Notes: generated from the sequence alone by a model not told the origin. Shown: positions 47,909 to 59,062, counted from the first letter of the stretch. The stretch: 64,000 nucleotides of DNA from Bacteroidota bacterium (GCA_947466965.1 CANIFU010000005.1:1-64000); one strand, 5' to 3'. Numbers and translations are program-made.

Positions 47909-49096
47909 ATGAGCCAATTTAAGGTTGTTTTTTTTTTATTTTTTTATGTGCTCTTTATTTGTTGCGCTTCTGAAACTTCAGAAGATACAAGAAGGAAAGT
48001 ACTTACTTTTAGTAAGGATAGTGTTAATAAAATTTTAATAGAGATAAATGCTACTGAAAAGACAAAAAAACTGGATAGTCTCTTTAAAAAAAAGGCGACA
48101 CTTGATGGATTTAATGGTTGCGTTTTAGTAGCGCAACGCGGACAAATTATTTATAAAAATGCATTTGGCCTCTCCAATTTTAAAACGAAAGATTCACTTA
48201 CAATAAATTCATCCTTTCAACTGGCCTCAGCCTCAAAAACATTTACAGCAACAGCAATTTTAATACTTGCCGATCAGGGTAAATTACTCTTGACAGACAA
48301 TGTACAGAAGTTTTTTCCCGCTTTTCCTTACCAGGGAATTACAATTAAATTATTGCTAACCCACCGCTCAGGGCTTTTTAATTATATCTATTGCTGTGAG
48401 AAATATTGTGAAAAACCAAACAAGTATAAAAAGGGCTTGTTTGATAATGCTGCTATGATGGAAGTTATAACAACTCATACGTGTGATGTTTTTGCACAGC
48501 CAAATAAAAAATTTGAATATTCGAACACAAATTATGCAATACTTGCCTGTATTGTAGAAAAAGTTTCGGGTTTGTGTTTTGCAGATTATATGGAACAAAC
48601 TATTTTTAAGCCTTTGGGAATGAATGATACCTGGGTGCATAATCCGAAAGGAAGTATAATTCATAAAAACAAAACAATGGGGCATAAAGCATCCGGTTCA
48701 CTTGAAGATGAAACATATGCAGATGACGTAGTCGGTGATAAAGGAATATACTCAACAGTAGAGGATCTGCTTAAGTGGGATCAATCGTTTTATACAGATA
48801 ATTTACTGAAGAAAACCACCATTGAGAAAGCATTTACAGGATATAGTAATGAACATAAAGGGAAACGTAATTATGGATACGGATGGAGAATTACGGATGA
48901 CGGTAAATCGCCAAAAATTATTTATCACAATGGTTGGTGGCATGGCTATAATAGTTTGTTTTTTCGCAGACCCTCAGATCAGACAACAATAATAGTACTT
49001 GGGAATAAGTATAACCGAAGTACGTATCAGATTCAAGGCGTACTTTCTATTCTTAATTCGAATTCATCTGCTATGGATTTTGAAGGTTCCGAATAG
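47909..49096 (+). CDS. Serine hydrolase (beta-lactamase/class C family)
   Basis: SASKTF (SxxK), YSNTNY (YxN), GYGWRITDDGKSPKIIYHNGWWHGY; start set at MSQFKV rather than 47867. Confidence 0.9.
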   Translation: MSQFKVVFFLFFYVLFICCASETSEDTRRKVLTFSKDSVNKILIEINATEKTKKLDSLFKKKATLDGFNGCVLVAQRGQIIYKNAFGLSNFKTKDSLTINSSFQLASASKTFTATAILILADQGKLLLTDNVQKFFPAFPYQGITIKLLLTHRSGLFNYIYCCEKYCEKPNKYKKGLFDNAAMMEVITTHTCDVFAQPNKKFEYSNTNYAILACIVEKVSGLCFADYMEQTIFKPLGMNDTWVHNPKGSIIHKNKTMGHKASGSLEDETYADDVVGDKGIYSTVEDLLKWDQSFYTDNLLKKTTIEKAFTGYSNEHKGKRNYGYGWRITDDGKSPKIIYHNGWWHGYNSLFFRRPSDQTTIIVLGNKYNRSTYQIQGVLSILNSNSSAMDFEGSE

Positions 49097-49188
49097 CAAT
49101 TTTAAAATTTAATTTGATTAAAATCACTCATTGTAAGATCAATTAGATATATCTTTGCATATAATTTAATAAAAAACGTAAGATCAGT

Positions 49189-50040
49189 ATGAAAAAATTA
49201 ATTTACTTAATTGCCTTTTTGCCATTTGTAATTGCTTGTGGCGGTAGTGAAAATGAAGGTGCTTTGTCAGCAGAAGATAGCTTAACAGCAGTTTCAGGTG
49301 GACAAGCAGTGCGAATTGACAAACAAGATTCAAGTATTCAATCGTTTATCCGTGGATTTAACGAAATACAAGATAATCTGGATGAAATAAAACAAAAAGA
49401 AAAGATTGTTTCTGAAATTAGTAAAGATCCTGAAGCAAGAAAATCAAAGGAGCAGCAAATTGTTGATGATATTCAGTCTATTTATGATATCATGAATAAA
49501 AACAAACAGCGTTTGGCTTCGATGAAATCGAAATTAAAAGATTCGAATAAACGGAATGATGAATTGGAAAAATTTATTTCTCGTTTAACTCTTGAAATTG
49601 AACAAAAAGATGCTCAAATCAACGACCTAAAAGGTCAATTGGAGAAAATGAATGTTGAAATGACTAATTTGAATCTAAACTATGAGGAAGCAACTCAGGA
49701 ATCAGCAGTTAAAACAGAAAAGTTAAACACAGCCTTCTATGCTTTTGGTACATCAAAAGAACTAATCAAAAATAATGTATTAACAAAAGAAGGTGGTTTT
49801 ATCGGCATGGGTAAAACAGCAAAAATGAAAGATGATTTTAATAAAGCATATTTTACAAAAGTAGATGTTTCTGTTCTATCTGAAATTGTTTTAGGTGCTA
49901 AAAAAGCAAAGCTGGTTACAACTCATCCTGTAGGATCTTATAAGATTGAAGGAGCTGAAGGAAAAGCAGAGAAGCTCGTAATTACAAATGTGGAAGATTT
50001 CTGGAGTATATCCAAATACCTAGTTATTGTTGTTGAATAG
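49189..50040 (+). CDS. Coiled-coil lipoprotein, hypothetical
   Basis: Lipobox FVIACGG; long coiled coil (KLKDSNKRNDELEKFISRLTLEIEQKDAQINDLKGQLEKMN). Confidence 0.65.
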   Translation: MKKLIYLIAFLPFVIACGGSENEGALSAEDSLTAVSGGQAVRIDKQDSSIQSFIRGFNEIQDNLDEIKQKEKIVSEISKDPEARKSKEQQIVDDIQSIYDIMNKNKQRLASMKSKLKDSNKRNDELEKFISRLTLEIEQKDAQINDLKGQLEKMNVEMTNLNLNYEEATQESAVKTEKLNTAFYAFGTSKELIKNNVLTKEGGFIGMGKTAKMKDDFNKAYFTKVDVSVLSEIVLGAKKAKLVTTHPVGSYKIEGAEGKAEKLVITNVEDFWSISKYLVIVVE

Positions 50041-50061
50041 TTTAAAAATAATTCACTGAAA

Positions 50062-50094
50062 AGCACTGATTGTAAAATATCGGTGCTTTTTTTA
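50062..50094 (+). terminator. Rho-independent terminator
   Basis: AGCACTGA ... TCGGTGCT stem (one G-U) followed by a T-run. Confidence 0.75.
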
Positions 50095-50104
50095 TTTTAA
50101 AAAA

Positions 50105-50755
50105 ATGCATCAAAAAAATATTATCATTCCCAAAACCGCCCGTTATTTTATTCTTGGAGATATAACTGATACAATTGAACAGGTTTGGTTTGTTTGTCAC
50201 GGTTATGCTCAGTTGGCGAATTATTTTATTAAGAATTTTGAAGTGCTGAATGATGGTAAAACTCTTATTGTAGCTCCAGAAGGGCTCAATCGTTTTTATT
50301 GGAAAGGCTTTTCTGATAGAGTTGTTGCTAGTTGGATGACGAAAGAAGACCGTGAATGCGATATTCATGATTATGTTAATTTTTTAAATTGCGTTTATGA
50401 TGACGTGATCTCTTCTCTTAAAAATAAAAAAGTTCGTGTAAATGTACTCGGTTTTTCGCAAGGAACAGCAACAGTTTGCCGTTGGTTAGCCAATAACAAA
50501 GTTAAGGTAGATAATTTAATTTTGTGGGCAGGTGCTTTTCCGGAAGACATGAACTTTGAAGCTGATAAAGTTGTTTTTGATGCAATGAAAATAGTTGCAG
50601 TCATTGGAAATCAGGATGAGTTTTTAACTGAAGAGGCAATCGCAATGCAATTGTTGTTTTTGAATAAACATAAAATTTCGATTGACTTGATTCGATTTCA
50701 GGGGAAGCATGAAATTAATAAAGAGGCCTTGATCCAATTACAAAAATATTTTTAG
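50105..50755 (+). CDS. Alpha/beta hydrolase (phospholipase/carboxylesterase-like)
   Basis: GFSQGTATVCRWL nucleophile elbow; FQGKHEI near the C-terminus. Confidence 0.78.
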   Translation: MHQKNIIIPKTARYFILGDITDTIEQVWFVCHGYAQLANYFIKNFEVLNDGKTLIVAPEGLNRFYWKGFSDRVVASWMTKEDRECDIHDYVNFLNCVYDDVISSLKNKKVRVNVLGFSQGTATVCRWLANNKVKVDNLILWAGAFPEDMNFEADKVVFDAMKIVAVIGNQDEFLTEEAIAMQLLFLNKHKISIDLIRFQGKHEINKEALIQLQKYF

Positions 50756-50925
50756 TGATGTTGTTGCTTTTTCTTCCAATTTGAAATGACTTCTGTTAAC
50801 TAATGTATAGTTTGTTTCCCACCAATATTAACGTTTGACGCCCTTACTCCTTCTATTAATTCTGAAAAAAATATATGTACCAACATATAAATTAGATTAA
50901 CTTTACCGAAATTCCAAACTATCAA

Positions 50926-52662
50926 ATGAAGCTGCTATTTAATTATTTAAAAAATTATAAGGGATTAATACTTTTGGCACTCGCTCTAGCCACAGTTAAT
51001 CAGATTTTTTCATTACTCGATCCATGGGTATTTAAGCACATTGTGGATGATTATGCTTCAAATCCAAGCCGTCCTGATTTTGTGAAAGGTGTCGGATTTC
51101 TGATTTTACTTGCGATGGGATTTGCTATGATTTCAAGAATCGCTAAAAATTTTCAAGATTATTATGTAAATGTGATTACTCAGAAATTAGGTGCCCAAAT
51201 ATATTCTGATGGACTAAAACATTCATTAGAATTACCTTATCAGGTTTTTGAAGATCAGCGGAGTGGTGAAACATTAGGGAAATTGCAAAAAGTACGAACG
51301 GATGTGGAGAAATTGATCATGGCTTTTGTTAGCGTTCTTTTTACTTCTTTAGTTGGTGTTGCTTTTGTAATGGTATATGCCATAAAAATTCATTGGTTGA
51401 TTGCGGTTGTTTATTTTGCTTCGGTTCCTGTTTTAGGCTTCGTAACATCGATTTTGAGTAAACGTATCAAGAAGATTCAGAAGAAGATTGTTGGTGAAAC
51501 AACGGCCTTGGCAGGCTCTACTACTGAGTCTTTAAGGAATATTGAATTGATAAAAAGTTTAGGATTGGCGGATCAGGAAATTAACCGTTTGAATGGAACT
51601 ACCATAAAGATTCTTGGTCTTGAACTTAAAAAAGTAGGTTACATCAGAAGCATTAGTTTTATTCAAGGAACTTTTGTGAATTTATTAAGGAGCTGTATTT
51701 TGTTTCTTTTACTTTTTTTAATTTTCAGAAATCAATTAACACTCGGTGATTTATTTTCGTTACAAATCTATTCATTTTTTATTTTTGGACCTCTTCAGGA
51801 ACTTGGTAATATTATTAATATATACCGTGAAGCTGAAGTTTCATTAGATAATTTTCAAACAATTTTGGATATTCCCAAAGAGGTGAAACCAAAGATGCCT
51901 GTGACGGTTAGTGGAATAGAAAAATTAAAATTTTCGAATGTTAGTTTTAAGCATAATGCTGCTTCTAGTAATGCCTTAGACGGAATTTCTTTTCAGGCAG
52001 ATAAAGGTGAAACAATTGCATTTGTTGGTCCTTCTGGCTCCGGAAAAACAACGTTAGTGAAATTGCTTGTTGGACTTTATCAACCTCAACAAGGAGATAT
52101 CGAATACAATGGAAATAGTTTTAAGTTAATCGATCTGGATCAACTGAGGTCACATATTGGTTTTGTTACTCAGGATACGCAACTATTTTCTGGAACAATC
52201 AAGGAAAATTTATTGTTTGTTGCACCAAATGCTACTGACGAAGAATGTCTAGATGTTCTCTATAAAGCAGCATGCCAGAACTTGCTTGCCCGTGCTGATA
52301 AAGGAATTAATTCGATGATCGGTGAAGGAGGAGTTAAGGTTTCGGGTGGTGAAAAGCAGCGACTATCTATTGCCCGCGCACTTCTCAGAAAACCGTCCTT
52401 GCTTGTTTTTGATGAAGCAACATCTTCTTTGGATTCTATCACGGAAGAAGAAATTAGTTCGACAGTCAGATCCCTTTCTCAAAATAAAAATCAGGTAACA
52501 ATCATGATTGCTCATCGCTTGAGTACGATTATGCATGCAGATAAAATCTTTTGTTTAGAAAAAGGTAAAATTATTGAACAAGGAAAACATGAAGACTTAA
52601 TTTCTCAAAAAGGATTATATTACGCCATGTGGCGACAACAAATAGGAGAGAGACATTCCTGA
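50926..52662 (+). CDS. ABC transporter, ATP-binding/permease fusion
   Basis: GPSGSGKTTLVKLLVG, VSGGEKQRLSIARALLRKPSLLVFDEATSSLD, N-terminal TM domain. Confidence 0.95.
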   Translation: MKLLFNYLKNYKGLILLALALATVNQIFSLLDPWVFKHIVDDYASNPSRPDFVKGVGFLILLAMGFAMISRIAKNFQDYYVNVITQKLGAQIYSDGLKHSLELPYQVFEDQRSGETLGKLQKVRTDVEKLIMAFVSVLFTSLVGVAFVMVYAIKIHWLIAVVYFASVPVLGFVTSILSKRIKKIQKKIVGETTALAGSTTESLRNIELIKSLGLADQEINRLNGTTIKILGLELKKVGYIRSISFIQGTFVNLLRSCILFLLLFLIFRNQLTLGDLFSLQIYSFFIFGPLQELGNIINIYREAEVSLDNFQTILDIPKEVKPKMPVTVSGIEKLKFSNVSFKHNAASSNALDGISFQADKGETIAFVGPSGSGKTTLVKLLVGLYQPQQGDIEYNGNSFKLIDLDQLRSHIGFVTQDTQLFSGTIKENLLFVAPNATDEECLDVLYKAACQNLLARADKGINSMIGEGGVKVSGGEKQRLSIARALLRKPSLLVFDEATSSLDSITEEEISSTVRSLSQNKNQVTIMIAHRLSTIMHADKIFCLEKGKIIEQGKHEDLISQKGLYYAMWRQQIGERHS

Positions 52663-52876
52663 TTATGTTTAAAAAATTGGAGTAAAGGGGTGATTGATTT
52701 TTTTTCTTTAAAGGATGTAAATTGAATATATAAAAATCCGATAAAAACTGTTTTAAACCATATTTTTTTCTTTTCAAATTTACACAACATTTTGTCGAAT
52801 ACTATACAATTATATCTGATTGAATGTACAGATTGGAAGTGTTTTCTCCTTTTATAGAATCATGAACGGGATCAGT

Positions 52877-54112
52877 CTATTGCTGATCTTTTACTCTCAC
52901 AAAAATTGTTTTGTATTGCTTTTTGCATCCACTTAAATACTTCTCCGTAACATCAACTGATCCGCTAGCTGTTGGCCAGTTAATTGTAATGGAATTGGAA
53001 TCTTTATTGTTGATGAAAATACTTCCTTCAGGAACATCCCATTCAAAAGTTGAACCTGGGTTTGCAGGAACAGAAAAAGTTACACGTTCTTTTGAAAATA
53101 GTTCATGCGGGCCTGTAATTTCGGGTGTAGGAATCAGACCAAAATCGTATGCTGTCCATAAGGTGGAGTTGTAATTTTTATCTTTTGAAAAAATGCCTCC
53201 ACGTCCTCCTTGAAAAGAACATTTTCCTGGATCTACTAACAAAGCGTGACTTAAACCGTCAACCTTATAAAAGACAACAGCATCCTTTTTCGTATTACTG
53301 TTGTAAGTCAACCGTTGTATATCTTTTACACCTGCAAATCCATCAATAGTTTCGGTAGGCTGTGTGCTAATATGGTGCAGGTTGGTCCATTGTTTCATAA
53401 TCTCTATTCCGTTTCGTTTATTTACTATCCAGTCGCTATTTCCCTGATAAATAATTATTCGTGGGTAATCTCCCTGATATGTTGGGTTTTGTTTGCGGAC
53501 AATGTTACCCCATTTTTCTGCAGATTTTATTCTCCATCCCAATAATGCCATCACGCCAGTTACCATTCCATTGCCTGCTTTGTAAGCTCCTCCAGCAAAA
53601 ATAGCTCCAGCATTAAAAGTTTCTGGATAGTCGGCCATCATAATAACACTCATTGCAGCTCCGGCTGATAATCCTGTGATAAAAATCCTGGTTGAATCGA
53701 TGTTGTATTTCAATTTCATGTGATCCACCATTTTTTTGATGGACGCATTTTCACCTTTCCCTTTTCTGGTGTGTTTCCGTTTATACCATCTGAAGCATCC
53801 TTCTGGATTGTTGATTCTCCTTTGTTGAGGATATAATACATAAAATCCGTTTTCGTCAGCTAATTTGCTCCATCCCGACTGCTTTTGAACTTTTTGAGCA
53901 CATTGTAAACATCCATGCAATACGACAACCATAGGAGCCGGTTTGGATTTATCGGCATTGGGAGGTGCATGAACAAACATTTTTATATGTCCTCTGTTTT
54001 TCCCAAAATGACGAACGCGTTTTAATTCTTGAGCGAACGAAAAATGAAAAATAAAAATGGGGATCAGTAAGAGTATTCTTTTTTTTGATAAGTCAATATT
54101 CATTCGATTCAT
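52877..54112 (-). CDS. Extracellular PHB depolymerase-family esterase
   Basis: MVVVLHGCLQCAQKVQKQSGWSKLADENGFYVLYPQQ; ITGLSAGAAMSVIMMADYPETFNAGAIFAGGAYKAG. Confidence 0.88.
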   Translation of the reverse strand: MNRMNIDLSKKRILLLIPIFIFHFSFAQELKRVRHFGKNRGHIKMFVHAPPNADKSKPAPMVVVLHGCLQCAQKVQKQSGWSKLADENGFYVLYPQQRRINNPEGCFRWYKRKHTRKGKGENASIKKMVDHMKLKYNIDSTRIFITGLSAGAAMSVIMMADYPETFNAGAIFAGGAYKAGNGMVTGVMALLGWRIKSAEKWGNIVRKQNPTYQGDYPRIIIYQGNSDWIVNKRNGIEIMKQWTNLHHISTQPTETIDGFAGVKDIQRLTYNSNTKKDAVVFYKVDGLSHALLVDPGKCSFQGGRGGIFSKDKNYNSTLWTAYDFGLIPTPEITGPHELFSKERVTFSVPANPGSTFEWDVPEGSIFINNKDSNSITINWPTASGSVDVTEKYLSGCKKQYKTIFVRVKDQQ

Positions 54113-54144
54113 TTTAGGTAATGAAAAATTAAGACAGCATAGAC

Positions 54145-55356
54145 CTATTCAAAATCGCTATACAGCAAATACTTTTTTCTTACAAGTTTGAACTTTGCAA
54201 TACCGAGTTCCCAGCTTTTTCGAATCGCATCTTCGCTTATGCCTTCTTTAATCTGTTTTTGAAGTGTTGCGTTTCCTGCATGAAAATTGAAATTTTCATC
54301 GAAGAATTTTTCTTTTTCAGGAGTGTTTGAATAGGTTCCAATCAGCCAATAAATATAAATTTTTTTTGTATCCTTCATATACTCTGTTCCAAATTCGGAT
54401 AAATTATACCCGCTGCAAATCTCTCCTTTGTACTTTGGTTCCATTGCCCCTGTTTTTGATTGAGGCGTAAACGTGTAGTTTCCTTTTGTTAAAGCTGGAC
54501 TGCCAATTACCTGAAAGGGAAGATCGGTGCCTCGTCCTATAGAAATAACGGTTCCTTCAAATAAACCCAGACTTGGATATAAATAAACAGATGCCATGTT
54601 AGGTAAATTTGGTGAAGGCCGAACGGGGAGTTCAAAAAGATCTTTGTGGACATAACCTGATATTTTGATTACTTTCAAATTGCATTTTACTCCGGCTTTC
54701 AGCCAGGATTCTCCGTTGATCATTTGTGCGTACTCGCCAATGGTCATTCCATAAACAATTGGAACCGGATGTAGACCTAAAAAAGATTTGTATGCAACTT
54801 CTAAAACAGGTCCGTCAATATAGTATCCGTTAGGGTTTGGTCTGTCGAGTAAAATCAATTGCTTGCCGTTTTCTGCACATGCCTCCATCACATAATGCAA
54901 CGTGGAAAGGTAGGTGTAAAAACGAACGCCCACATCTTGAATATCAAAAATGACAATATCTACATCCGAAAGGTCCGCTGCCGAAGGCTTCTTATTTTTT
55001 CCGTATAATGAAATAATATTTAATCCTGTTTTTATATCTTTTTCTGATGCCACTTTTTCCCCAGCATCTACCAATCCGCGAAAGCCATGTTCCGGACAAA
55101 ATACTTTTTTTACTGAAACATTAAGTGAAATAAGGCTGTCTACCAGATGCGTTTTTTTTATTAGTGAAGATTGATTCGCAACAACAGCAATAGATTTACC
55201 TTTTAATAATGGCAGGTACTCAAATGTGTGATCAGCTCCCACCTTCAAATCATTAATTGTTTTGCACGTGTTTTCGATTTGAATGATTCCTTGTGCATCA
55301 ACGAGGAAGGAATGCAATAAAATTGAAAAAATTGAAAATTTTTTAAAAAGCTTCAT
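54145..55356 (-). CDS. DUF1343 family protein (exo-beta-N-acetylmuramidase NamZ-like)
   Basis: VANQSSL..FCPEHGFRGLVDAGEKV..DVDIVIFDIQDVGVRFYTYLSTLHYVMEA; signal peptide supports the 55356 start. Confidence 0.85.
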   Translation of the reverse strand: MKLFKKFSIFSILLHSFLVDAQGIIQIENTCKTINDLKVGADHTFEYLPLLKGKSIAVVANQSSLIKKTHLVDSLISLNVSVKKVFCPEHGFRGLVDAGEKVASEKDIKTGLNIISLYGKNKKPSAADLSDVDIVIFDIQDVGVRFYTYLSTLHYVMEACAENGKQLILLDRPNPNGYYIDGPVLEVAYKSFLGLHPVPIVYGMTIGEYAQMINGESWLKAGVKCNLKVIKISGYVHKDLFELPVRPSPNLPNMASVYLYPSLGLFEGTVISIGRGTDLPFQVIGSPALTKGNYTFTPQSKTGAMEPKYKGEICSGYNLSEFGTEYMKDTKKIYIYWLIGTYSNTPEKEKFFDENFNFHAGNATLQKQIKEGISEDAIRKSWELGIAKFKLVRKKYLLYSDFE

Positions 55357-55413
55357 CTTATCTGTAAAATAGTATTTTTGTATCCAGGTTAATCTAAACA
55401 AAGCTAATAAAAT

Positions 55414-56667
55414 TTGAACATCGAGCGATTTATTGCTAAACGAATACTTTCCGGTTCAGGAGCATCCAATCAACTTTCGGGCCCAATTGTGCGCATTTCG
55501 ATTTTAGGTATTGTACTCGGACTAGCTGTTATGATTTTGGCTGTTGCTATTGTTACCGGATTTCAAAACGAGATAAAAGCAAAACTCATCGGATTTAATT
55601 CACACATTCAAATCACTAATTACGACAATAACGTAAGTGCCGAACCAAAACCAATAAGCAGAATTCAACCTTTTTTGAATTTTCTAAAAAGTAATAAAGA
55701 CATTCGACACGTTGAAGTATTTGCTACAAAAAATGGGATCGTGAAAACAAAAACGGATAATGAAGGCGTACTCTTAAAAGGTGTTTCTGATGATTACGAT
55801 TGGTCTTTCTTGAATAAAAATTTTGTTGCAGGTAAAGCTTTTACGTTGAACGATTCCGTTTCAAAAAATATTGTAATCTCAAAATATTTGAGTGATAAAT
55901 TAAATTTCAAATTGAACGATAAAATGATCATTTACTTTATTGTTGATCGTTTTGATAGTATAGGTAATAAAGTTAGAACAGAAACGGCAGCGAAAGATTT
56001 TTATATTTCAGGGATTTATGAAACAGGATTAGAAGATGTTGATAAAACACTTGTTCTGACTGATATTAGAAGAATTCAGAAAATGAATGGCTGGACGGAA
56101 GATCAAGTTGCGGGTTTTGAAATATCAATTACCGATTATAAAAAAATTGATGATATCGGATCTGAAACAGATGCACTTATTGGTCAAGGCTTGGTTGCAC
56201 AAACTATCAAGCAAACCAATCCTGCGATTTTTACTTGGCTGGATATGATGGATGTGAATGCAATCATTATTTTAGTTTTAATGGTGATTGTTGCAGGAAT
56301 AAATATGATGTCGGCTTTGTTGATACTTATTTTAGAACGCACAAACATGATTGGAATTTTAAAAGCAATGGGTGCCGGAAATACAAGTATTCAGAAAATA
56401 TTTTTATACAATGCCGTTTACCTAATCGGAAAAGGAATGTTGTGGGGGAATATATTGGGCATTTCAATTGAACTTATTCAAAAGTATATAGGAATATTCA
56501 AGCTGGATCCTACAGCGTATTATATTTCTCAGATTCCGATAAACTTTAATTTGCTTCATATATTATTGCTAAATGCTGGAACGTTGGTGTGTTGTATACT
56601 AATGCTGATTATTCCAAGTTTTATCATTTCAAGGATTACTCCTGTCAAAGCAATACGATTCAGTTGA
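55414..56667 (+). CDS. ABC transporter permease (FtsX/LolC-like)
   Basis: MNIERFIAKRILSG..SILGIVLGLAVMILAVAIVTGFQNEI, C-terminal FtsX-like TM domain; TTG start. Confidence 0.88.
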   Translation: MNIERFIAKRILSGSGASNQLSGPIVRISILGIVLGLAVMILAVAIVTGFQNEIKAKLIGFNSHIQITNYDNNVSAEPKPISRIQPFLNFLKSNKDIRHVEVFATKNGIVKTKTDNEGVLLKGVSDDYDWSFLNKNFVAGKAFTLNDSVSKNIVISKYLSDKLNFKLNDKMIIYFIVDRFDSIGNKVRTETAAKDFYISGIYETGLEDVDKTLVLTDIRRIQKMNGWTEDQVAGFEISITDYKKIDDIGSETDALIGQGLVAQTIKQTNPAIFTWLDMMDVNAIIILVLMVIVAGINMMSALLILILERTNMIGILKAMGAGNTSIQKIFLYNAVYLIGKGMLWGNILGISIELIQKYIGIFKLDPTAYYISQIPINFNLLHILLLNAGTLVCCILMLIIPSFIISRITPVKAIRFS

Positions 56668-56801
56668 TGCTCCGGATGGCAGAATAACCAAGATATTCTG
56701 ACCCTGAAAATACAGTCAATTTGCAAAAGTTTAAATGACCAAATACATGTATTATTCTCTTTAAATTTGTATTTTCGCATTCGTTAAAATAAAACTACAA
56801 A

Positions 56802-58172
56802 ATGAAAAAAACGTGTGATAACATCCTCGGGACTATTGGAAATACGCCAATGGTTCGTATCAATAATCTTACTAAGGGCTTAAAAGCAACTGTTTATGCT
56901 AAAGTAGAAACCTTTAATCCGGGTAATTCTATTAAGGATCGTATGGCCTTGAAAATGATAGAAGATGCGGAAAAAGATGGACGCTTAAAACCAGGTGGGA
57001 CAATTATCGAGGGAACTAGCGGAAATACCGGAATGGGTCTAGCAATTGCTTCAATCATTAAGGGATACAAATGTATTTTTACTACTACCGATAAACAATC
57101 AAAAGAAAAAGTAGATGCTTTGCGTGCTTTCGGTGCCGATGTAATTGTTTGTCCTACGGATGTAGAGCCGGAAGATCCTCGCTCTTATTATTCTGTTTCT
57201 TCCCGTCTTGTGGCAGAAGTGCCTAATTCATGGAAACCCAATCAATACGATAATTTAAGTAATTCTCAGGCTCATTACGAACAAACTGGACCTGAAATAT
57301 GGGAGCAAACAGAGGGGAAAATAACCCATTTGGTTGTTGGTGTGGGAACGGGTGGTACCATTACAGGAACAGGTAAATATCTGAAAGAAAAAAATCCGAA
57401 CATAAAAGTATGGGGAATCGATACGTATGGTTCTGTTTTCAAAAAATACAAAGAGACAGGCATATTTGATAAAAATGAAATTTATCCCTACATCACCGAA
57501 GGAATTGGCGAAGATTTTTTACCTCAAAATGTAGATTTTAAAGTGATTGATCGCTTTGAAAAAGTGACAGATAAAGATGCCGCTATCATGACGCGCGAAA
57601 TCACTAAGCGCGAAGGCATTTTTGCCGGTAATTCTGCCGGATCTGCTATGGCGGGATTAATGCAATTGAAAGATGAATTAAAAGAAGGAGATGTTGTTGT
57701 TGTTATTTTTCATGATCATGGCACACGTTATTTGGGAAAAATGTTCAACGATGACTGGATGATGGAGAAAGGCTTTTTTGATAAAAAAGGATTGGTTGCA
57801 AAAGATCTAGTGAATAGTAATTCAAAAGGTATGTTGATTACGGTAGAAAGTACAGATACTGTCGGGAATGCGGTTGCACTGATGAATAAAATGGATATCT
57901 CTCAAATTCCTGTTACCCACGATAAGCGAATTGTTGGTTCTTTGAACGAGACTATGCTGTATCAGAAAATAATCGCAAATCCAGATATTAAAAATCAAAA
58001 CGTAGAGACAATCATGGCGGCTCCTTTCCCGTTTGTTGATATTTCAACTCCAATAGATTCCTTATCAGCGATGGTAAACGATAAAAATTTAGCAGTACTT
58101 GTAAAGGATTTTAAATTGGATAAAACATATATTATCACTTGTTATGATATAATGAGTGCGCTCACAAAGTAA
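56802..58172 (+). CDS. Cystathionine beta-synthase-type PLP enzyme with C-terminal CBS domain pair
   Basis: GNTPMVRINNLTKG, NPGNSIKDRMA, EGTSGNTGMGLA, GTGGTITGTGKYLKEK, C-terminal CBS region MLITVESTDTVGNAVALMNKMDISQIPV. Confidence 0.92.
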   Translation: MKKTCDNILGTIGNTPMVRINNLTKGLKATVYAKVETFNPGNSIKDRMALKMIEDAEKDGRLKPGGTIIEGTSGNTGMGLAIASIIKGYKCIFTTTDKQSKEKVDALRAFGADVIVCPTDVEPEDPRSYYSVSSRLVAEVPNSWKPNQYDNLSNSQAHYEQTGPEIWEQTEGKITHLVVGVGTGGTITGTGKYLKEKNPNIKVWGIDTYGSVFKKYKETGIFDKNEIYPYITEGIGEDFLPQNVDFKVIDRFEKVTDKDAAIMTREITKREGIFAGNSAGSAMAGLMQLKDELKEGDVVVVIFHDHGTRYLGKMFNDDWMMEKGFFDKKGLVAKDLVNSNSKGMLITVESTDTVGNAVALMNKMDISQIPVTHDKRIVGSLNETMLYQKIIANPDIKNQNVETIMAAPFPFVDISTPIDSLSAMVNDKNLAVLVKDFKLDKTYIITCYDIMSALTK

Positions 58173-58249
58173 TAAAGTATTTGCTTCATAATGTGAGAAA
58201 AGATTTTCCTCAATCACATTATCACGCAAATACTTCATCCTCTTTTCTA

Positions 58250-59062
58250 ATGTCCATTTATACCGACCAACTGAACCGTAAAATAGATCTTCCTTTAAAA
58301 CCTCAAAGGATCATTTCTCTTGTTCCTTCTCAAACAGAATTGTTATTTGATTTGGGATTGCGTGATGAAGTGATTGGTATCACAAAATTTTGTATCCATC
58401 CCAACGAATGGTTTCGTTCAAAGATGAGGGTTGGAGGTACAAAAAAATATGATTTTGAAAAAATAAAAGCATTGCAGCCCGATTTGATAATTGGAAATAA
58501 AGAAGAGAACGAACAGGAACAAATCCAAGAATTAATGAAACACTATCCTGTTTGGATGAGTGATATTTATTCATTGAAGGATGCAATCAATATGATTACG
58601 AGCCTGGGAGCTATAGTTGGAAAACAAAATGAAGCAGCGAATATTAAAGGTAAGATTGAATACCAATTCAATCACTTAACTCCCTTTCATTCAAAAGTGA
58701 ATAACCTTCCAATATCAGTCGCTTATTTTATCTGGAATAATCCATATATGGTTGCCGGTAATAATACATTTATTAATGATCTACTGAAATTGTGCGGACT
58801 AAATAATATTTTTGTTAATCTGGATTCCCGCTATCCTGTCGTTTCAGAAGAGGATATAATTACTTTGAACCCGGAAATAATATTTCTTTCATCGGAGCCA
58901 TTTCCCTTCAAAGAGAAGCATATTAAGGCATTGAAAGCAATTTGTCCAGCTGCTGAAATCCTAATTGTTGACGGAGAACTTTTTTCATGGTACGGTTCTC
59001 GATTATTGAAAACACCTGAGTATTTAAAGCAGCTGTCTGATAAGTTTTTATCTTTAATGTAG
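58250..59062 (+). CDS. Periplasmic-binding-protein-like (helical backbone metal receptor / BtuF-like) protein
   Basis: PQRIISLVPSQTELLFDLGLRDEVIGITKFCIHP..VGGTKKYDFEKIKALQPDLIIGNKEEN; start at MSIYTDQ preferred. Confidence 0.82.
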   Translation: MSIYTDQLNRKIDLPLKPQRIISLVPSQTELLFDLGLRDEVIGITKFCIHPNEWFRSKMRVGGTKKYDFEKIKALQPDLIIGNKEENEQEQIQELMKHYPVWMSDIYSLKDAINMITSLGAIVGKQNEAANIKGKIEYQFNHLTPFHSKVNNLPISVAYFIWNNPYMVAGNNTFINDLLKLCGLNNIFVNLDSRYPVVSEEDIITLNPEIIFLSSEPFPFKEKHIKALKAICPAAEILIVDGELFSWYGSRLLKTPEYLKQLSDKFLSLM

